From Hyphomicrobium_A sp963745205 (lineage in GTDB: Bacteria; Pseudomonadota; Alphaproteobacteria; Rhizobiales; Hyphomicrobiaceae): a DNA stretch of 64,000 bases. Of this stretch, positions 1 to 8,637 are shown in pieces. The notes under the pieces were generated by a model, which searched no databases, had not been told where the DNA came from, and was given only the letters and a program-made list of their open reading frames with translations. The position numbers and the translations under genes are program-made. The DNA lies in the NCBI GenBank assembly GCA_963745205.1, contig CAVUWX010000014.1, positions 19,275-83,274 of the forward strand, in the 5' to 3' direction. Every line of letters starts with the position of its first letter. Position 1 is the first letter of the stretch.

Positions 1-107
1 GCGATCAAGCACCCTTCGACCACGAGCAAGTTGAGCCCGGCGCGCAGAGCCGCTAGGCTGCAGCGGGCGGCAAAGTCTCGCGCGATTTTCTTACGGGGTA
101 GGCGAGG

Positions 108-518
108 ATGGCTACGCAAACAAGCGACGTCGATGCGGTGATTGCGGCACTGCGCATCGTGCTCAACGAAGCCGAGAACACGAGCGGCTCGCTTCCGACA
201 AAGGTCGTCAACCGTTGGATCGGCCAGCTTCCCGGCGCCTGGTGGGGCCGCTGGCGGCGACTGAAATTGCGCGGAGATTCTTTCGGGCGGGTATCGCGCG
301 ACGCACTCATCGGTCACGTACGCGCGACGCTCGCTTACCTCGAGGCCCAGCGCGAGGCGCTCGGCAAGCAGCGCTCCTGGTGGCGGTTTCTCAACGTGCC
401 GAAGCGCCCTATCGCGAGGTCCGGGCACGCTGGCACGCGCATCGCCCCGTCCCATCCCGAGCCGCAGCGGACGGACGAGGACGAGGAGACGCAGCCGCGC
501 CCGAAGTGGCTGAACTGA
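108..518 (+). CDS. hypothetical protein, 136 aa
   Basis: I do not recognise this protein. The ATG follows a purine-rich stretch (GGCGAGG) that can serve as a ribosome-binding site. The first 45 residues look helical and soluble. A tryptophan- and arginine-rich patch follows (GAWWGRWRRLKLRG, about residues 43-56). The last 40 residues are rich in proline and acidic residues and are probably disordered. There is no signal peptide or membrane segment. It lies alone on the plus strand, 135 bases before the next gene, so no function can be inferred from context. Codon use is typical of the window. Confidence 0.55.
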   Translation: MATQTSDVDAVIAALRIVLNEAENTSGSLPTKVVNRWIGQLPGAWWGRWRRLKLRGDSFGRVSRDALIGHVRATLAYLEAQREALGKQRSWWRFLNVPKRPIARSGHAGTRIAPSHPEPQRTDEDEETQPRPKWLN

Positions 519-653
519 CGACCGGCGGCCACTGAAGGTTCAGAAGGCTCACGCGACCTGCGCGCGGCGCTGCCCCCGGGCCGCAGACAGTGAAAATTGG
601 CAGCCGTAGCGTATTCTGTTGTGTCAGCTGGCCCGTTTCGCGGAGGGCGTGCA

Positions 654-1160
654 ATGGACGCCGAGAAATTCGCTCTCACGGTCATCATGGGTTTGGTCAT
701 AGCGGCCGTCGTCGGCGTTTCGCTGGCCGTTGCCAAGCGCTTCAAGATCAAGCTGCCATGGGATGCAAGGATCACGGGTTGCCCGAAGTGCGGGGCGGTC
801 GAGGACTTCAATCCAGCAACGACGCAGGACACGATCGAGACGGATGGTCCGGTCGTGCGCGGAAAGCCGCGCTCCGGCTCGATGGAAGACCTGGTCAATG
901 TTGTGGCCGTGATCGGCGGTATTGGGATGACGCTCGTCGGCTGCGTATTGTTGCTCTCGGGTGTGGCGGCGTGGGTGGTGGGGGGCTCCGGTATGAGCCT
1001 CACTGAGCGAGCATTGGTCGGGCTGTTGGGAGTAGGCGCGGCCATCATCGTGCTGCCCCTAGGCATCCAGGCCGGCACCTGGGGCTGGCGCCGGGGGCTG
1101 TTGCCGCCGGTGGTGAAATGCAAATCGTGCGGTTGGCGCGATCCGAAATACGCGGTCTAA
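654..1160 (+). CDS. membrane protein with split CxxC zinc-ribbon motifs
   Basis: This 168-residue protein has a hydrophobic N-terminal helix (about residues 7-27), a CPKCG motif at about 43-47, two further hydrophobic helices in the middle, and a second motif, CKSCGW, near the C-terminus. Two CxxC pairs in one small protein suggest that they could bind a metal together on the same side of the membrane, but this is inference. The start at 654 is preferred because a GGAGGG ribosome-binding site lies just upstream; a longer reading from 597 has no such signal. No family was recognised. It converges with the metY gene, only 14 bases away. Confidence 0.6.
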   Translation: MDAEKFALTVIMGLVIAAVVGVSLAVAKRFKIKLPWDARITGCPKCGAVEDFNPATTQDTIETDGPVVRGKPRSGSMEDLVNVVAVIGGIGMTLVGCVLLLSGVAAWVVGGSGMSLTERALVGLLGVGAAIIVLPLGIQAGTWGWRRGLLPPVVKCKSCGWRDPKYAV

Positions 1161-1174
1161 AACAGCCGCCCGCT

Positions 1175-2473
1175 TCACCCCACCTGCGCTAACCCCTGCT
1201 CCAGATCGGCGATGATGTCGGCCACATCCTCGATGCCGACGGACAGGCGCACCACGTCGGGCCCCGCGCCCGCCGCTTTGCGCTGCTCGTCCGTCAACTG
1301 CCGGTGCGTGGTCGAGGCCGGATGGATTACGAGGCTGCGCGTATCGCCGATGTTGGCCAAGTGCGAGAACAGCTTCAGCGACGACACGAGCTTGACGCCC
1401 GCCTCGTAGCCGCCCTTGAGGCCGAACGTGAGCACGGCGCCGGCGCCTTTTGGGCAGATCTTCTTCTGCAAGGCGTGATAGGGGCTCGAGGCGAGCCCTG
1501 CGTAGCTCACCCAGTCGACTTTGGGCTGCGTCTCGAGCCAGGCGGCGACCGCAGCTGCGTTCTCGCAGTGGCGCGCCATGCGCAGGGGCAAGGTCTCGAC
1601 GCCGTTCAAGATGAAGAACGCGTTCATCGGCGAGATCGCCGGCCCGAGGTCGCGCAGGCCCATCACACGCGCGGCAATGGCGAAGGCGAAGTTGCCGAAC
1701 GTCTCGGCGAGCTTCATGCCGTTGTAGGAGGCGTTGGGCTCGACCAGCGTCTTGTAGCGGTGCTTGGCTCCAAGCCAGTCGTAGGTGCCGCAATCGACGA
1801 TGACGCCGCCGATCGAATTGCCGTGGCCGCCGATGAACTTGGTGAGCGAGTGCACGACGATGTCGGCGCCGTGCTCCTTGGGATTGCAGAGGTAGGGCGT
1901 GGCGAGCGTGTTGTCGACGATGAACGGCACGCCGGCCTTCTTCGCCACCGCGGCGATGGCCGGCAGATCGACGACGATGCCGCCCGGGTTGGCGATCGAC
2001 TCGCAAAAGACCGCGCGCGTCTTCGGCGTGATCGCCTTCGCGAAGGACTTCGGGTCGGTCGCGTCCGCCCACACGACGTTCCAATTGAACTTCTTGAACG
2101 AGTGATTGAACTGGTTGATGGAGCCGCCGTAGAGCTGCCGGCCGGCAACAAACTCATCGCCCGGCTCCAACAGCGTATGGAAGGCGAGGAACTGCGCGGC
2201 GTGGCCCGAGGCGACGGCGAGCGCCGCGGTACCGCCCTCGAGCGCGGCGATGCGGCTTTCGAGCACCGCCTGCGTGGGGTTGGTGATCCGAGTGTAGATG
2301 TTGCCGAAGGCCTCGAGCCCGAACAGGGAGGCGGCGTGGTCGGCATCGTTGAAGACGTAGGAGGTGGTCTGGTAGATCGGCGTTGCGCGCGCCCCCGTCG
2401 AGGGATCGGGCGCAGCGCCTGCATGCACGGCGAGCGTCGCAAACTTTGGGGATGGCGGTGTTTTGCCCGGCAT
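1175..2473 (-). CDS. metY: O-acetylhomoserine sulfhydrylase
   Basis: This is a PLP-dependent enzyme of the Cys/Met metabolism family that forms homocysteine (or methionine) from O-acetylhomoserine and a sulfide or thiol, in the cytoplasm. The 432-residue length fits the family. Visible landmarks are the N-terminal TLAVHAG segment, the Tyr/Arg-containing YTRITNPTQ segment near residue 60, the PLP-contacting aspartate in VDNTLATPYLC (about 187) and the Schiff-base lysine in SLTKFIGGHG (about residue 212). Length and motifs favour the O-acetylhomoserine enzyme over cystathionine gamma-synthase. It appears monocistronic, and its reading frame ends just past the convergent upstream gene. Confidence 0.9.
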   Translation of the reverse strand: MPGKTPPSPKFATLAVHAGAAPDPSTGARATPIYQTTSYVFNDADHAASLFGLEAFGNIYTRITNPTQAVLESRIAALEGGTAALAVASGHAAQFLAFHTLLEPGDEFVAGRQLYGGSINQFNHSFKKFNWNVVWADATDPKSFAKAITPKTRAVFCESIANPGGIVVDLPAIAAVAKKAGVPFIVDNTLATPYLCNPKEHGADIVVHSLTKFIGGHGNSIGGVIVDCGTYDWLGAKHRYKTLVEPNASYNGMKLAETFGNFAFAIAARVMGLRDLGPAISPMNAFFILNGVETLPLRMARHCENAAAVAAWLETQPKVDWVSYAGLASSPYHALQKKICPKGAGAVLTFGLKGGYEAGVKLVSSLKLFSHLANIGDTRSLVIHPASTTHRQLTDEQRKAAGAGPDVVRLSVGIEDVADIIADLEQGLAQVG

Positions 2474-2672
2474 TCATTCCTCCCACGTGCGAATTTGGGC
2501 CGAAAGGCTGGGCCCCTAGGGAGGCGATGGCGGCGATCAAGTCAACGGGAAATGGTGCGGTGCGGCGGCCCGGATAAGCAATTTCAGCGGACCAACAGGC
2601 GCCTACCTCTGCGCGCCAACGGAACCGCGGAAAGGCCGGGAGGATTCCCGGCGTTTCCGATCTTAGCTCCGC

Positions 2673-2879
2673 TCAGGCCTTGGCGAAGCGGCCAGCCGGG
2701 CCGCAGGTCCACTTGCGCGGGCGCCAGTTCGGATGGGCTTCCATCCATTTCGCCATCTCGGCCTGCCCCAGCACCATGCACTGCTGCGGGGTGATGTTCG
2801 CCGCCGCGAAATTCAGGGGCACCTGCTGGCACTTGTCCGGGTTGTCGACGAGGCAGAAGGACACGAGGATCTCGATCAT
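2673..2879 (-). CDS. small conserved-looking protein, 68 aa
   Basis: A 68-residue protein beginning MIEILVSFCLVDNPDKC and ending with a basic WTCGPAGRFAKA tail. It contains four cysteines (in FCL, DKCQ, QQCM and WTCG), which suggests two disulfides or a metal site, and there is no clear cleavable signal peptide. A GTG four codons upstream (2891) is an alternative start. I recognise it only as the kind of small cysteine-containing protein that recurs in Hyphomicrobiales genomes; no function is known to me. It lies alone between metY and the acyl-CoA synthetase. Confidence 0.55.
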   Translation of the reverse strand: MIEILVSFCLVDNPDKCQQVPLNFAAANITPQQCMVLGQAEMAKWMEAHPNWRPRKWTCGPAGRFAKA

Positions 2880-3333
2880 GGGGCACCCCAAGGTTTGCCG
2901 AATGAACCCTCAAAGAGGGCCGATCCACCTTGGCCGTGTCCTCGTCCTTTCTTGCTTTTATTGATTGAAAGCGTAGTCCCGAATTGGGGGTTGCTCAAGT
3001 TTCAATCATGAGCAACTGGTGCCCAATTACCATTCAGCAACACTGTAGTAATAAATATGTCCCGATACGTGCCGAAAGCCCCGCCAATACTGCCGCCTCA
3101 ACTGGTTGCGAGAGTGGCCCCTGCGCAAAAGCGCACAGGGGTCGCCAAGTTGGCTGCCCAATTGCGCGGCAATTTTTGCTGCAGCGCACAATGGCGTCCC
3201 AACTCGTTGCGCCGCCCAGCGCGGCGTTCACTGCGTCGTGCCGAAGGCGATTGCGCGGGCGCCTTCCAAGGATCAATGTCGACGCCGCGCCGCGCGAGCC
3301 ATTCCGGCTGCCGGCCTCGGCACCTCGCGCTCG
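2880..3333. other. 454-base gap without a convincing gene
   Basis: This stretch is less GC-rich than its neighbours and has no frame with credible coding character. It contains two hairpins. The first is at 3118-3141, with arms CCCCTG and CAGGGG closed by CGC/GCG around AAAA. The second, at 3160-3177, has arms AATTGC and GCAATT followed by a T run, so it looks like a short intrinsic terminator on the plus strand. The second could attenuate a transcript running into the acyl-CoA synthetase gene; this is inference. Confidence 0.4.
3160..3177 (+). terminator. short terminator-like hairpin with T run
   Basis: Six-base arms AATTGC and GCAATT around a three-base GCG loop run directly into TTTT on the plus strand. 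There is no annotated plus-strand gene immediately upstream, so it may instead be a leader attenuator of the gene starting at 3334. The stem is short, hence the low confidence. Confidence 0.3.
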
Positions 3334-4917
3334 ATGACCTCATCTTTCGATCCCGCCCAAGCCCAGACGACGCTCTTTGCCGGGCTGCTGCAGGTCGCGG
3401 CCGAGCACGGCTCTGACAAGATCGTTGTCGAAGATGCCGAGGGTGCGAGCCTCAGCTACAAGCAGCTCGTGCTCGCCAGTCTCGTGCTCGGCAGCAAGCT
3501 CGCGGGGCGTACGGAGCCCGGCGAGACCGTGGCGTTGCTCTTGCCGAACTCCGTCGGGCTCGTCGTCACTCTTTTCGGCCTCAACGCCTACGGCCGCGTG
3601 GCCGCCGTACTTAATTTCACCTCCGGCAAAAAGAACCTCATCTCTGCGCTCCGCACGGGGCGCATCCGCACCGTGCTCACCTCGCGCCGGTTCCTCGACG
3701 CGGCAAAGCTGCACGACCTCGCCCAAGCGCTCGCAGCAACAGAATGGGCCCCCAAGCAAAGGGTGCGCGTTGTCGCGCTCGAGGACGTGCGCGGCAGCAT
3801 CAACATTTTCGACAAGCTCGCCGGCGCCATGCGCGCCGCGGTCGCCCGAAAGTTTGGGCGTGGATCGGCGAAAAGCGCGAATTCGCCGGCGGTGATCCTA
3901 TTCACGTCGGGCACGGAAGGTGCGCCCAAGGGCGTCGTCCTCACCAACGCCAACCTGCTGGCCAACACCTACCAGATGCTCGACCACATGCGGGCCATCC
4001 TCGGCCCCGAGCAGATTCTCCTCAACCCGCTGCCGATGTTCCACTCGTTCGGACTGACGGCGGCCACCTTCGCTCCCCTGTTCGCCGGCGTGAAGGTCGT
4101 CCTCTACCCGAGCCCGCTGCATTACCGGCAGGTCACCAAGCTCGTCGAGCGCAGCAAGGCCACCGTCTTGCTGGCGACCGACACGTTCCTCGCCGGCTAC
4201 ATCCGCGCCGCCGAGCCGGGCCAGCTCGCCAGCCTGCGCGACGTGGTCGCCGGCGCCGAGCGCGTCAAGCCGGCAACGCGCGAGCTGTGGGCCAAGAACG
4301 GCACCGAAATCCTCGAGGGCTACGGCGTCACCGAATGCTCGCCCGTGCTGGCCTGCAACCAGCGCGGCGACAATCACGTCGGCACCGTCGGCCGCCTCTT
4401 ACCCGGCATCGAGGCGCGGCTCGATCCTGTCCCGGGGCTCGCCGAGGGGCGCCGGCTATTTGTCCGCGGACCCAACGTCATGGCCGGCTATCTGCTTGCC
4501 GACCAACCGGGCGTCGTGACCGCGCCCAAGGACGGCTGGCACGACACCGGCGACATTGTCACCATGGACGACGGCTACGTGACAATCTGCGGGCGTGCCA
4601 AGCGCTTCGCCAAGCTCGGCGGAGAGATGGTCTCGCTCGCCGCCATCGAAGGTCTCGTGGGGGCGCTGTGGAACGACGTTCTGCACGTCGTGCTGAGCCT
4701 GCCCGATCCGCGCAAGGGCGAGCAGCTCCTGCTCGTCACCGAGAAGGCGAACGCCTGCAAGGACGAGCTGCTCGCGCACGCCCGCAAAGAGGGCTTTCCC
4801 GAGCTGTGGGTGCCGAAATCGCTGCTCGTCGTGCCGGCAATCCCGGTGCTTGCCTCCGGCAAGATCGACCTGCAGGCGACGCACGAGCTGGCAGCTCAGG
4901 CACGGCCGCCGGTTTGA
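3334..4917 (+). CDS. acyl-CoA/acyl-ACP synthetase (AMP-forming)
   Basis: A 527-residue ANL-superfamily enzyme that activates a fatty acid with ATP and transfers it to CoA or ACP. The phosphate-binding loop is FTSGTEGAPKG at about residues 190-200. The motif YGVTECSPV lies in the middle, the DTGD hinge motif sits in GWHDTGDIV, and the C-terminal catalytic lysine is in SGKIDL. The segments PMFHSFGLT and YPSPLHYRQV closely resemble the synthetase half of Aas, the 2-acylglycerophosphoethanolamine acyltransferase/acyl-ACP synthetase, although the acyltransferase half is missing here. I chose the ATG at 3334 because upstream in-frame sequence back to 3106 does not look coding. A role in lyso-phospholipid or fatty-acid recycling is inferred. 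Confidence 0.82.
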   Translation: MTSSFDPAQAQTTLFAGLLQVAAEHGSDKIVVEDAEGASLSYKQLVLASLVLGSKLAGRTEPGETVALLLPNSVGLVVTLFGLNAYGRVAAVLNFTSGKKNLISALRTGRIRTVLTSRRFLDAAKLHDLAQALAATEWAPKQRVRVVALEDVRGSINIFDKLAGAMRAAVARKFGRGSAKSANSPAVILFTSGTEGAPKGVVLTNANLLANTYQMLDHMRAILGPEQILLNPLPMFHSFGLTAATFAPLFAGVKVVLYPSPLHYRQVTKLVERSKATVLLATDTFLAGYIRAAEPGQLASLRDVVAGAERVKPATRELWAKNGTEILEGYGVTECSPVLACNQRGDNHVGTVGRLLPGIEARLDPVPGLAEGRRLFVRGPNVMAGYLLADQPGVVTAPKDGWHDTGDIVTMDDGYVTICGRAKRFAKLGGEMVSLAAIEGLVGALWNDVLHVVLSLPDPRKGEQLLLVTEKANACKDELLAHARKEGFPELWVPKSLLVVPAIPVLASGKIDLQATHELAAQARPPV

Positions 4918-5120
4918 CATCCCGCCGGCCTAATTTCGGCGGCTTCGCCCCCTAGACCGTGGCCCGGCAAACACGTCCGCTTGCCGGAAAGATTTACCGC
5001 TAACGACAATCCTTGACCGCCGCGTCGCGCTCTTTCATGGATGGAGCGCTCGCATAATCGCTGCGGGCGGGGAAGCCTTACAGTCGTCCAAGAACCAAGA
5101 CCGAGAGAGTACGAACGGCG

Positions 5121-5384
5121 ATGAGTACGACGACGTCGACGGTACGCGTGGAAGGGGGGGACGTTGCGGCACTAAGGGGCCCGACGCTCGCCTGGGCGCT
5201 GCGTCGCACGCTGCTAGCCGTCGTCATCCTGGTGGTTGCGATCGGCGGCTTCGCATGTCTACTCTACGCCTCCATAGATCCCGACGAGGAGAGCGCGCCA
5301 GCCGCCAAATCGGCGCCGCACGCCGTTCCCTCCAATTCCACCGGGCATGCGCCGGATTATTCCGTCACGCCACGACGGGTTTAA
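5121..5384 (+). CDS. single-pass membrane protein, 87 aa
   Basis: A small protein with a soluble N-terminus of about 28 residues, one hydrophobic helix (LLAVVILVVAIGGFACLLY, about residues 31-49) and a C-terminal tail rich in Ala, Pro and Ser. By the positive-inside rule (Arg just before the helix) the tail is probably periplasmic. I recognise no family. It lies between the acyl-CoA synthetase and rimK and is followed by a strong hairpin, so it is probably its own transcript. Confidence 0.55.
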   Translation: MSTTTSTVRVEGGDVAALRGPTLAWALRRTLLAVVILVVAIGGFACLLYASIDPDEESAPAAKSAPHAVPSNSTGHAPDYSVTPRRV

Positions 5385-5445
5385 TTCGCCGCAGTCGTTG
5401 GATTACAGGCGCGAACAACGCGTTAGCCTCACTTTCTGCTCAATT

Positions 5446-5469
5446 GCCGTCGATGCACTCATCGACGGC
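5446..5469 (+). terminator. 10-bp stem hairpin after the 87-aa gene
   Basis: Perfect arms GCCGTCGATG and CATCGACGGC enclose a four-base loop (CACT). It lies 61 bases after the stop of the small membrane protein and 52 bases before rimK. No T run follows, so it could be a Rho-assisted or weak terminator, or an RNA element in the rimK leader. Confidence 0.4.
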
Positions 5470-5521
5470 CCTATAGCGTCGGCTTCATGACTGGTTAGGG
5501 CCTGCGCACTAGGGGTGCTTA

Positions 5522-6427
5522 ATGCGCTTCGCCATGCTCGCCCGCAATCCTGGGCTTTATTCGCACGTACGCCTCTGTGAGGCGGCCCGCGCGCGCGGCC
5601 ACTCGATCGACGTGGTCAACACGCTGCACGTGCACATGAACATAACCTCGAACCACCCCGTGCTGCGCTACAACGGCCGCCGCCTGCCGATCTACGATGC
5701 CGTCATCCCCCGCATCGGCGCCTCGATCACGCACTACGGGCTCGCGGTGCTGCGCCAGTTCGAGATCCAGGGCGTCTATCCCTTGAACGAGAGCGTGGCG
5801 ATCGGACGCTCGCGCGACAAGCTGCGCGCCCTGCAGATCCTGGCGCGCGAGGGCATCGGCCTGCCCGTCACCGCGTTCGCGCACGGCCCCCGCAAGGCCG
5901 AGGACGTGATCAAGGAGGTCGGTGGCGTCCCCGTCGTCATCAAGCTCGTCGAGGGCACGCAAGGCGTGGGCGTCATCCTTGCCGAGACGGAAGGCTCGGC
6001 CAAATCGATCATCGAGGCGTTCAGCGCGGCCAACGTCAACATCATGGTGCAGGAGTTCATCCGCGAGGCGAACGGCTCAGACATCCGCGCCTTCGTCATC
6101 GGCGGGGAGGTCGTGGCGGCAACCAAGCGCATCGGCCGGCCGGGCGAGTTCCGCGCCAACATCCATCGCGGCGCCACCGCCGTGCGCGTGGAGCTCAGCG
6201 CCGAGGAGCGGCACACTGCCGTGCGCGCCGCCGCCGCCGTCGGCCTCAACGTGAGCGGCGTCGACATGGTGCGCTCCGCCCGCGGCCCCCTGGTCATGGA
6301 GGTTAACTCCTCCCCCGGCCTGCAGGGGATCGAAAGCGCGACGGGAATCGACGTCGCCGACCTCATCGTCGGCTTCCTCGAGGCCAACGCCTCCTACGGC
6401 AAGACCGAGACCAAGGGGGTCGGCTGA
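5522..6427 (+). CDS. rimK: ribosomal protein S6 L-glutamate ligase, RimK family
   Basis: An ATP-grasp ligase of 301 residues. Characterised RimK proteins add glutamate residues to the C-terminus of ribosomal protein S6 in the cytoplasm. The N-terminal domain begins MRFAMLARNPGLYSH, typical of RimK. The ATP-grasp core covers roughly residues 100-290, with the nucleotide-binding segment VPVVIKLVEGTQGVGV, QEFIREANGSDIR, and the metal-binding MEVNSSPGLQGIE near the end. No retropepsin-like protease gene, which often accompanies rimK, is visible nearby. The next gene is bpt, another enzyme that appends amino acids to proteins. S6 was not seen in this window, so the substrate is assigned from the family only. 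Confidence 0.88.
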   Translation: MRFAMLARNPGLYSHVRLCEAARARGHSIDVVNTLHVHMNITSNHPVLRYNGRRLPIYDAVIPRIGASITHYGLAVLRQFEIQGVYPLNESVAIGRSRDKLRALQILAREGIGLPVTAFAHGPRKAEDVIKEVGGVPVVIKLVEGTQGVGVILAETEGSAKSIIEAFSAANVNIMVQEFIREANGSDIRAFVIGGEVVAATKRIGRPGEFRANIHRGATAVRVELSAEERHTAVRAAAAVGLNVSGVDMVRSARGPLVMEVNSSPGLQGIESATGIDVADLIVGFLEANASYGKTETKGVG

Positions 6428-6428
6428 A

Positions 6429-6446
6429 GCAACCTCCGAAGGTTGC
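6429..6446 (+). terminator. 7-bp stem hairpin after rimK
   Basis: Arms GCAACCT and AGGTTGC surround a four-base loop immediately after the rimK stop codon. No clear T run follows. It is a plausible weak terminator or mRNA 3'-end stabiliser. Confidence 0.35.
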
Positions 6447-6624
6447 TGCGGCAAAGCCGCTGATTTCGCATGCGGCGGCGCAACAGCGCTCACATCTTTG
6501 CAATAGCAGTTGGAAAAGTGTTTGCGATCTCCGAGGCTTTGCCTTGATCACGCCCCTGACGCTCAACTATCATCGCAGGCGGGCGGCGGTCGTAGCGTTG
6601 CAACCTCCTCGAGGGCGGGATCGG

Positions 6625-7368
6625 ATGACGGAGCAGCAAAAGCACTTTCCGGAATTCTACGTCACCGCCCCTCAGGCCTGCCCCTACCTACCCGGACGTC
6701 TTGAGCGCAAGCTGTTCACGCACCTGACCCAGGAAAAGCCCGCGAGCCTCATCGACAACCTCTTGCGCGGCGGCTTCCGACGCAGCCAGAACATCGCCTA
6801 CATGCCCTACTGCGAGGGGTGTCACGCGTGCGTCTCGGTGCGCGTATTGGTCGATGAGTTCGTGCCAGGCCGCAGCATGCGGCGCGTCACCGAGAGGAAC
6901 CAGCGGTTCGCGGCGGTGCGCCGCCCCCCCGAGCCGACGTCGGAGCAGTTCGCGCTCTTCCGCCGCTACATCGACGCGCGCCACGGCGACGGCGGCATGG
7001 CCGACATGACCGTGCTCGACTACGCCATGATGGTCGAGGACAGCGTCATCAACACGTTCGTCACCGAGTATCGCGTGAAGCCGGAGAACGCACTGCAGAC
7101 GCGCCCCGAGAAGTGGCCGCTCGCGGCCGCAGCGCTCTGCGACCTGCTCTCCGACGGGATTTCGATGGTCTACAGCTTCTATGATCCGGACTTGGAAGCA
7201 GCCAGCCTCGGCACCCACATGATCCTCGAGCACATCGCCTACGCGCGCCAGCTGGGCCTGCCCTACCTCTACCTCGGCTACTGGATCACGGGCTCGCGCA
7301 AGATGAGCTACAAGATGCGCTACCAGCCGCAGGAGCAGCTCGGCGCCAACGGCTGGGTGCGCAAGTAG
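6625..7368 (+). CDS. bpt: aspartate/glutamate leucyltransferase
   Basis: A 247-residue member of the bacterial leucyl-transferase branch of the arginyl-transferase (ATE) family. It moves leucine from Leu-tRNA to proteins with N-terminal Asp or Glu, marking them for the ClpAP N-end-rule pathway. The N-terminal domain carries the conserved CEGCHACVSVRV cysteine motif (about residues 58-69). The C-terminal GNAT-like domain includes LSDGISMVYSFYDP, LGTHMILEHI and YLYLGYWITGSRKMSYK. I chose the ATG at 6625 (MTEQQKHFPEFY), which matches the usual N-terminus; a longer reading from 6544 adds unsupported residues. Confidence 0.88.
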   Translation: MTEQQKHFPEFYVTAPQACPYLPGRLERKLFTHLTQEKPASLIDNLLRGGFRRSQNIAYMPYCEGCHACVSVRVLVDEFVPGRSMRRVTERNQRFAAVRRPPEPTSEQFALFRRYIDARHGDGGMADMTVLDYAMMVEDSVINTFVTEYRVKPENALQTRPEKWPLAAAALCDLLSDGISMVYSFYDPDLEAASLGTHMILEHIAYARQLGLPYLYLGYWITGSRKMSYKMRYQPQEQLGANGWVRK

Positions 7369-7374
7369 CCGGCT

Positions 7375-7971
7375 CTACGCAGCGTGCCGAATTCTTGGCT
7401 CACATGGTTTGCCGCCACGCCATATCGGGATAATTTCTCGCTGCCAGAGTATCCACACGGATTGAAAGCAGTCCCTGACGGAACTTGTGGCGGAGGGCAG
7501 TGCGGCCCGAACCTCTTTATAGCGGATGCCGTATTCGCTGAAGTTTAAGTAGATAAGCAGGTTCGCCCGCTCGCTATAGCGCTTAGCCGCTTTCAGTACG
7601 CAAGCAGCTTCCACCCAACCGGGTGCCGAGTTGGCGTCCGCGAGCCACTTCTCCATGGGAACGTGCCGAGGCGTTTCATCAACATCGCGATACTCCTCGC
7701 CGCGTCGGCGACTAGGATCTAATGCCTCTACCGACTCGAACCGCTCAACGAGATCGCCAACGCGGATTTCAAAGTCTGGCCACACATCGCGGACAAGCCT
7801 CACAAAGTGTGCATGCCGCAAACCGCCAAAGGTTGCAGCGACCCAGGCGTCCCGGAGGAACTCCAATCCGCCTTGGTTAAACCAAACGTCGGATGTGATC
7901 GGTTTAACTTTGCGTCATTCGGCAAGATGCTGCTTTAGATCAGCAATTTGCAGCCGCGTTAGCCTCTTCAT
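7375..7971 (-). pseudogene. unknown gene interrupted by in-frame TGA
   Basis: Reading the minus strand from the ATG at 7971, which has a good GGGGA ribosome-binding site six bases upstream, gives MKRLTRLQIADLKQHLAE. A TGA at 7915-7917 follows, and the same frame then continues for about 180 residues to 7375. The distal part is soluble and mixed-charge, with RHVPMEKWLADANSAPGW and LLIYLNFSEYGIRYKEV segments. I recognise no family. A TTG at 7866 could restart translation and give a 163-residue protein. The likely explanation is a nonsense mutation, though a sequencing error or a true downstream start are possible. It converges on bpt with a six-base gap. Confidence 0.55.
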
Positions 7972-8042
7972 CTTTATTCCCCATTGGGCATCTAGCGGCC
8001 AGTCAACACGATTTGTAGCTCTTCACGATCGGAGAGCGGTTT

Positions 8043-8585
8043 TTACTGCGCCAGCGCGGCGTTGAGCTTCTCAAACATGTAGCGCCACTTGGCCGACTGC
8101 GTGTCGACCAGCACCTTCATGCGTGCGCGCAATTCGTGCAGCAGCGCACAGTCGGGCGTCTTGGCGTCGGCGCCCTCCTGGCCGAGCGAGGAGATGTCGT
8201 TCAGGAGCTGATCGGACTCCTGGTCGAAGACGGCGATCTTGTCGTCGCGCACGTAAGGAGCCGCCTCCGTCATGAACTGATCGTGGCTCCAACCGCGCTT
8301 GTCCTTCAATTGGCGCAGCTTCTCCTGGAAATCCGGCTTGTTCTTCAAGTTGAGGTCGCGCAGCGCGGCCGCCGCGTCGTCGACGACGGCCTCGAATTCG
8401 GCCCGCGTACAGCTGTCGCCCGCGGGTGCGGTCGGAGCAGGCGCAGGCGCGGCGGGAGCCGTGGGAGCCGGCGGGGCGGCGCCCGGAGGCTGCGCGGGCG
8501 CGTCCGCCGTCTGCGCGCGCGCAGCGGCGCCCAGCGTCAGCGCGAGGATCGCCGCGAGGCGCAGCGAGGTGCCCATCCGTCCCAT
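8043..8585 (-). CDS. secreted hypothetical protein with Pro/Ala linker
   Basis: A 180-residue protein with a cleavable signal peptide (LRLAAILALTLGAAARAQ), then a proline/alanine repeat linker at about residues 24-54, then a helical domain. The domain starts near DSCTRAEFEAVVDDAAAAL and has a second cysteine in TPDCALLHELRARM, so one disulfide is possible. The helical part is charged and may mediate protein contacts in the periplasm. I know no function. It precedes (in its own direction) the interrupted gene at 7375-7971, with 71 bases between them. Confidence 0.65.
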   Translation of the reverse strand: MGRMGTSLRLAAILALTLGAAARAQTADAPAQPPGAAPPAPTAPAAPAPAPTAPAGDSCTRAEFEAVVDDAAAALRDLNLKNKPDFQEKLRQLKDKRGWSHDQFMTEAAPYVRDDKIAVFDQESDQLLNDISSLGQEGADAKTPDCALLHELRARMKVLVDTQSAKWRYMFEKLNAALAQ

Positions 8586-8637
8586 AGAGCAGTCCTAGCC
8601 GCCGCAGGTTTCCCCGGCAAGCTTAGCCGCGGCACCC

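Noticed and set aside
335..1123. Long minus-strand open frame of 262 codons
   Set aside because: It overlaps two better plus-strand genes, is proline/serine/arginine rich in a low-complexity way and has no ribosome-binding site; it is a typical shadow frame in GC-rich DNA.
1304..2794. Plus-strand open frame of 496 codons
   Set aside because: It lies antisense to metY and is rich in Arg, Gly and Ala without any family motif; the minus-strand metY has every catalytic motif.
3744..4955. 403-codon frame inside the acyl-CoA synthetase gene
   Set aside because: Arginine-rich shadow in a different frame on the same strand; the synthetase has all motifs in its own frame.
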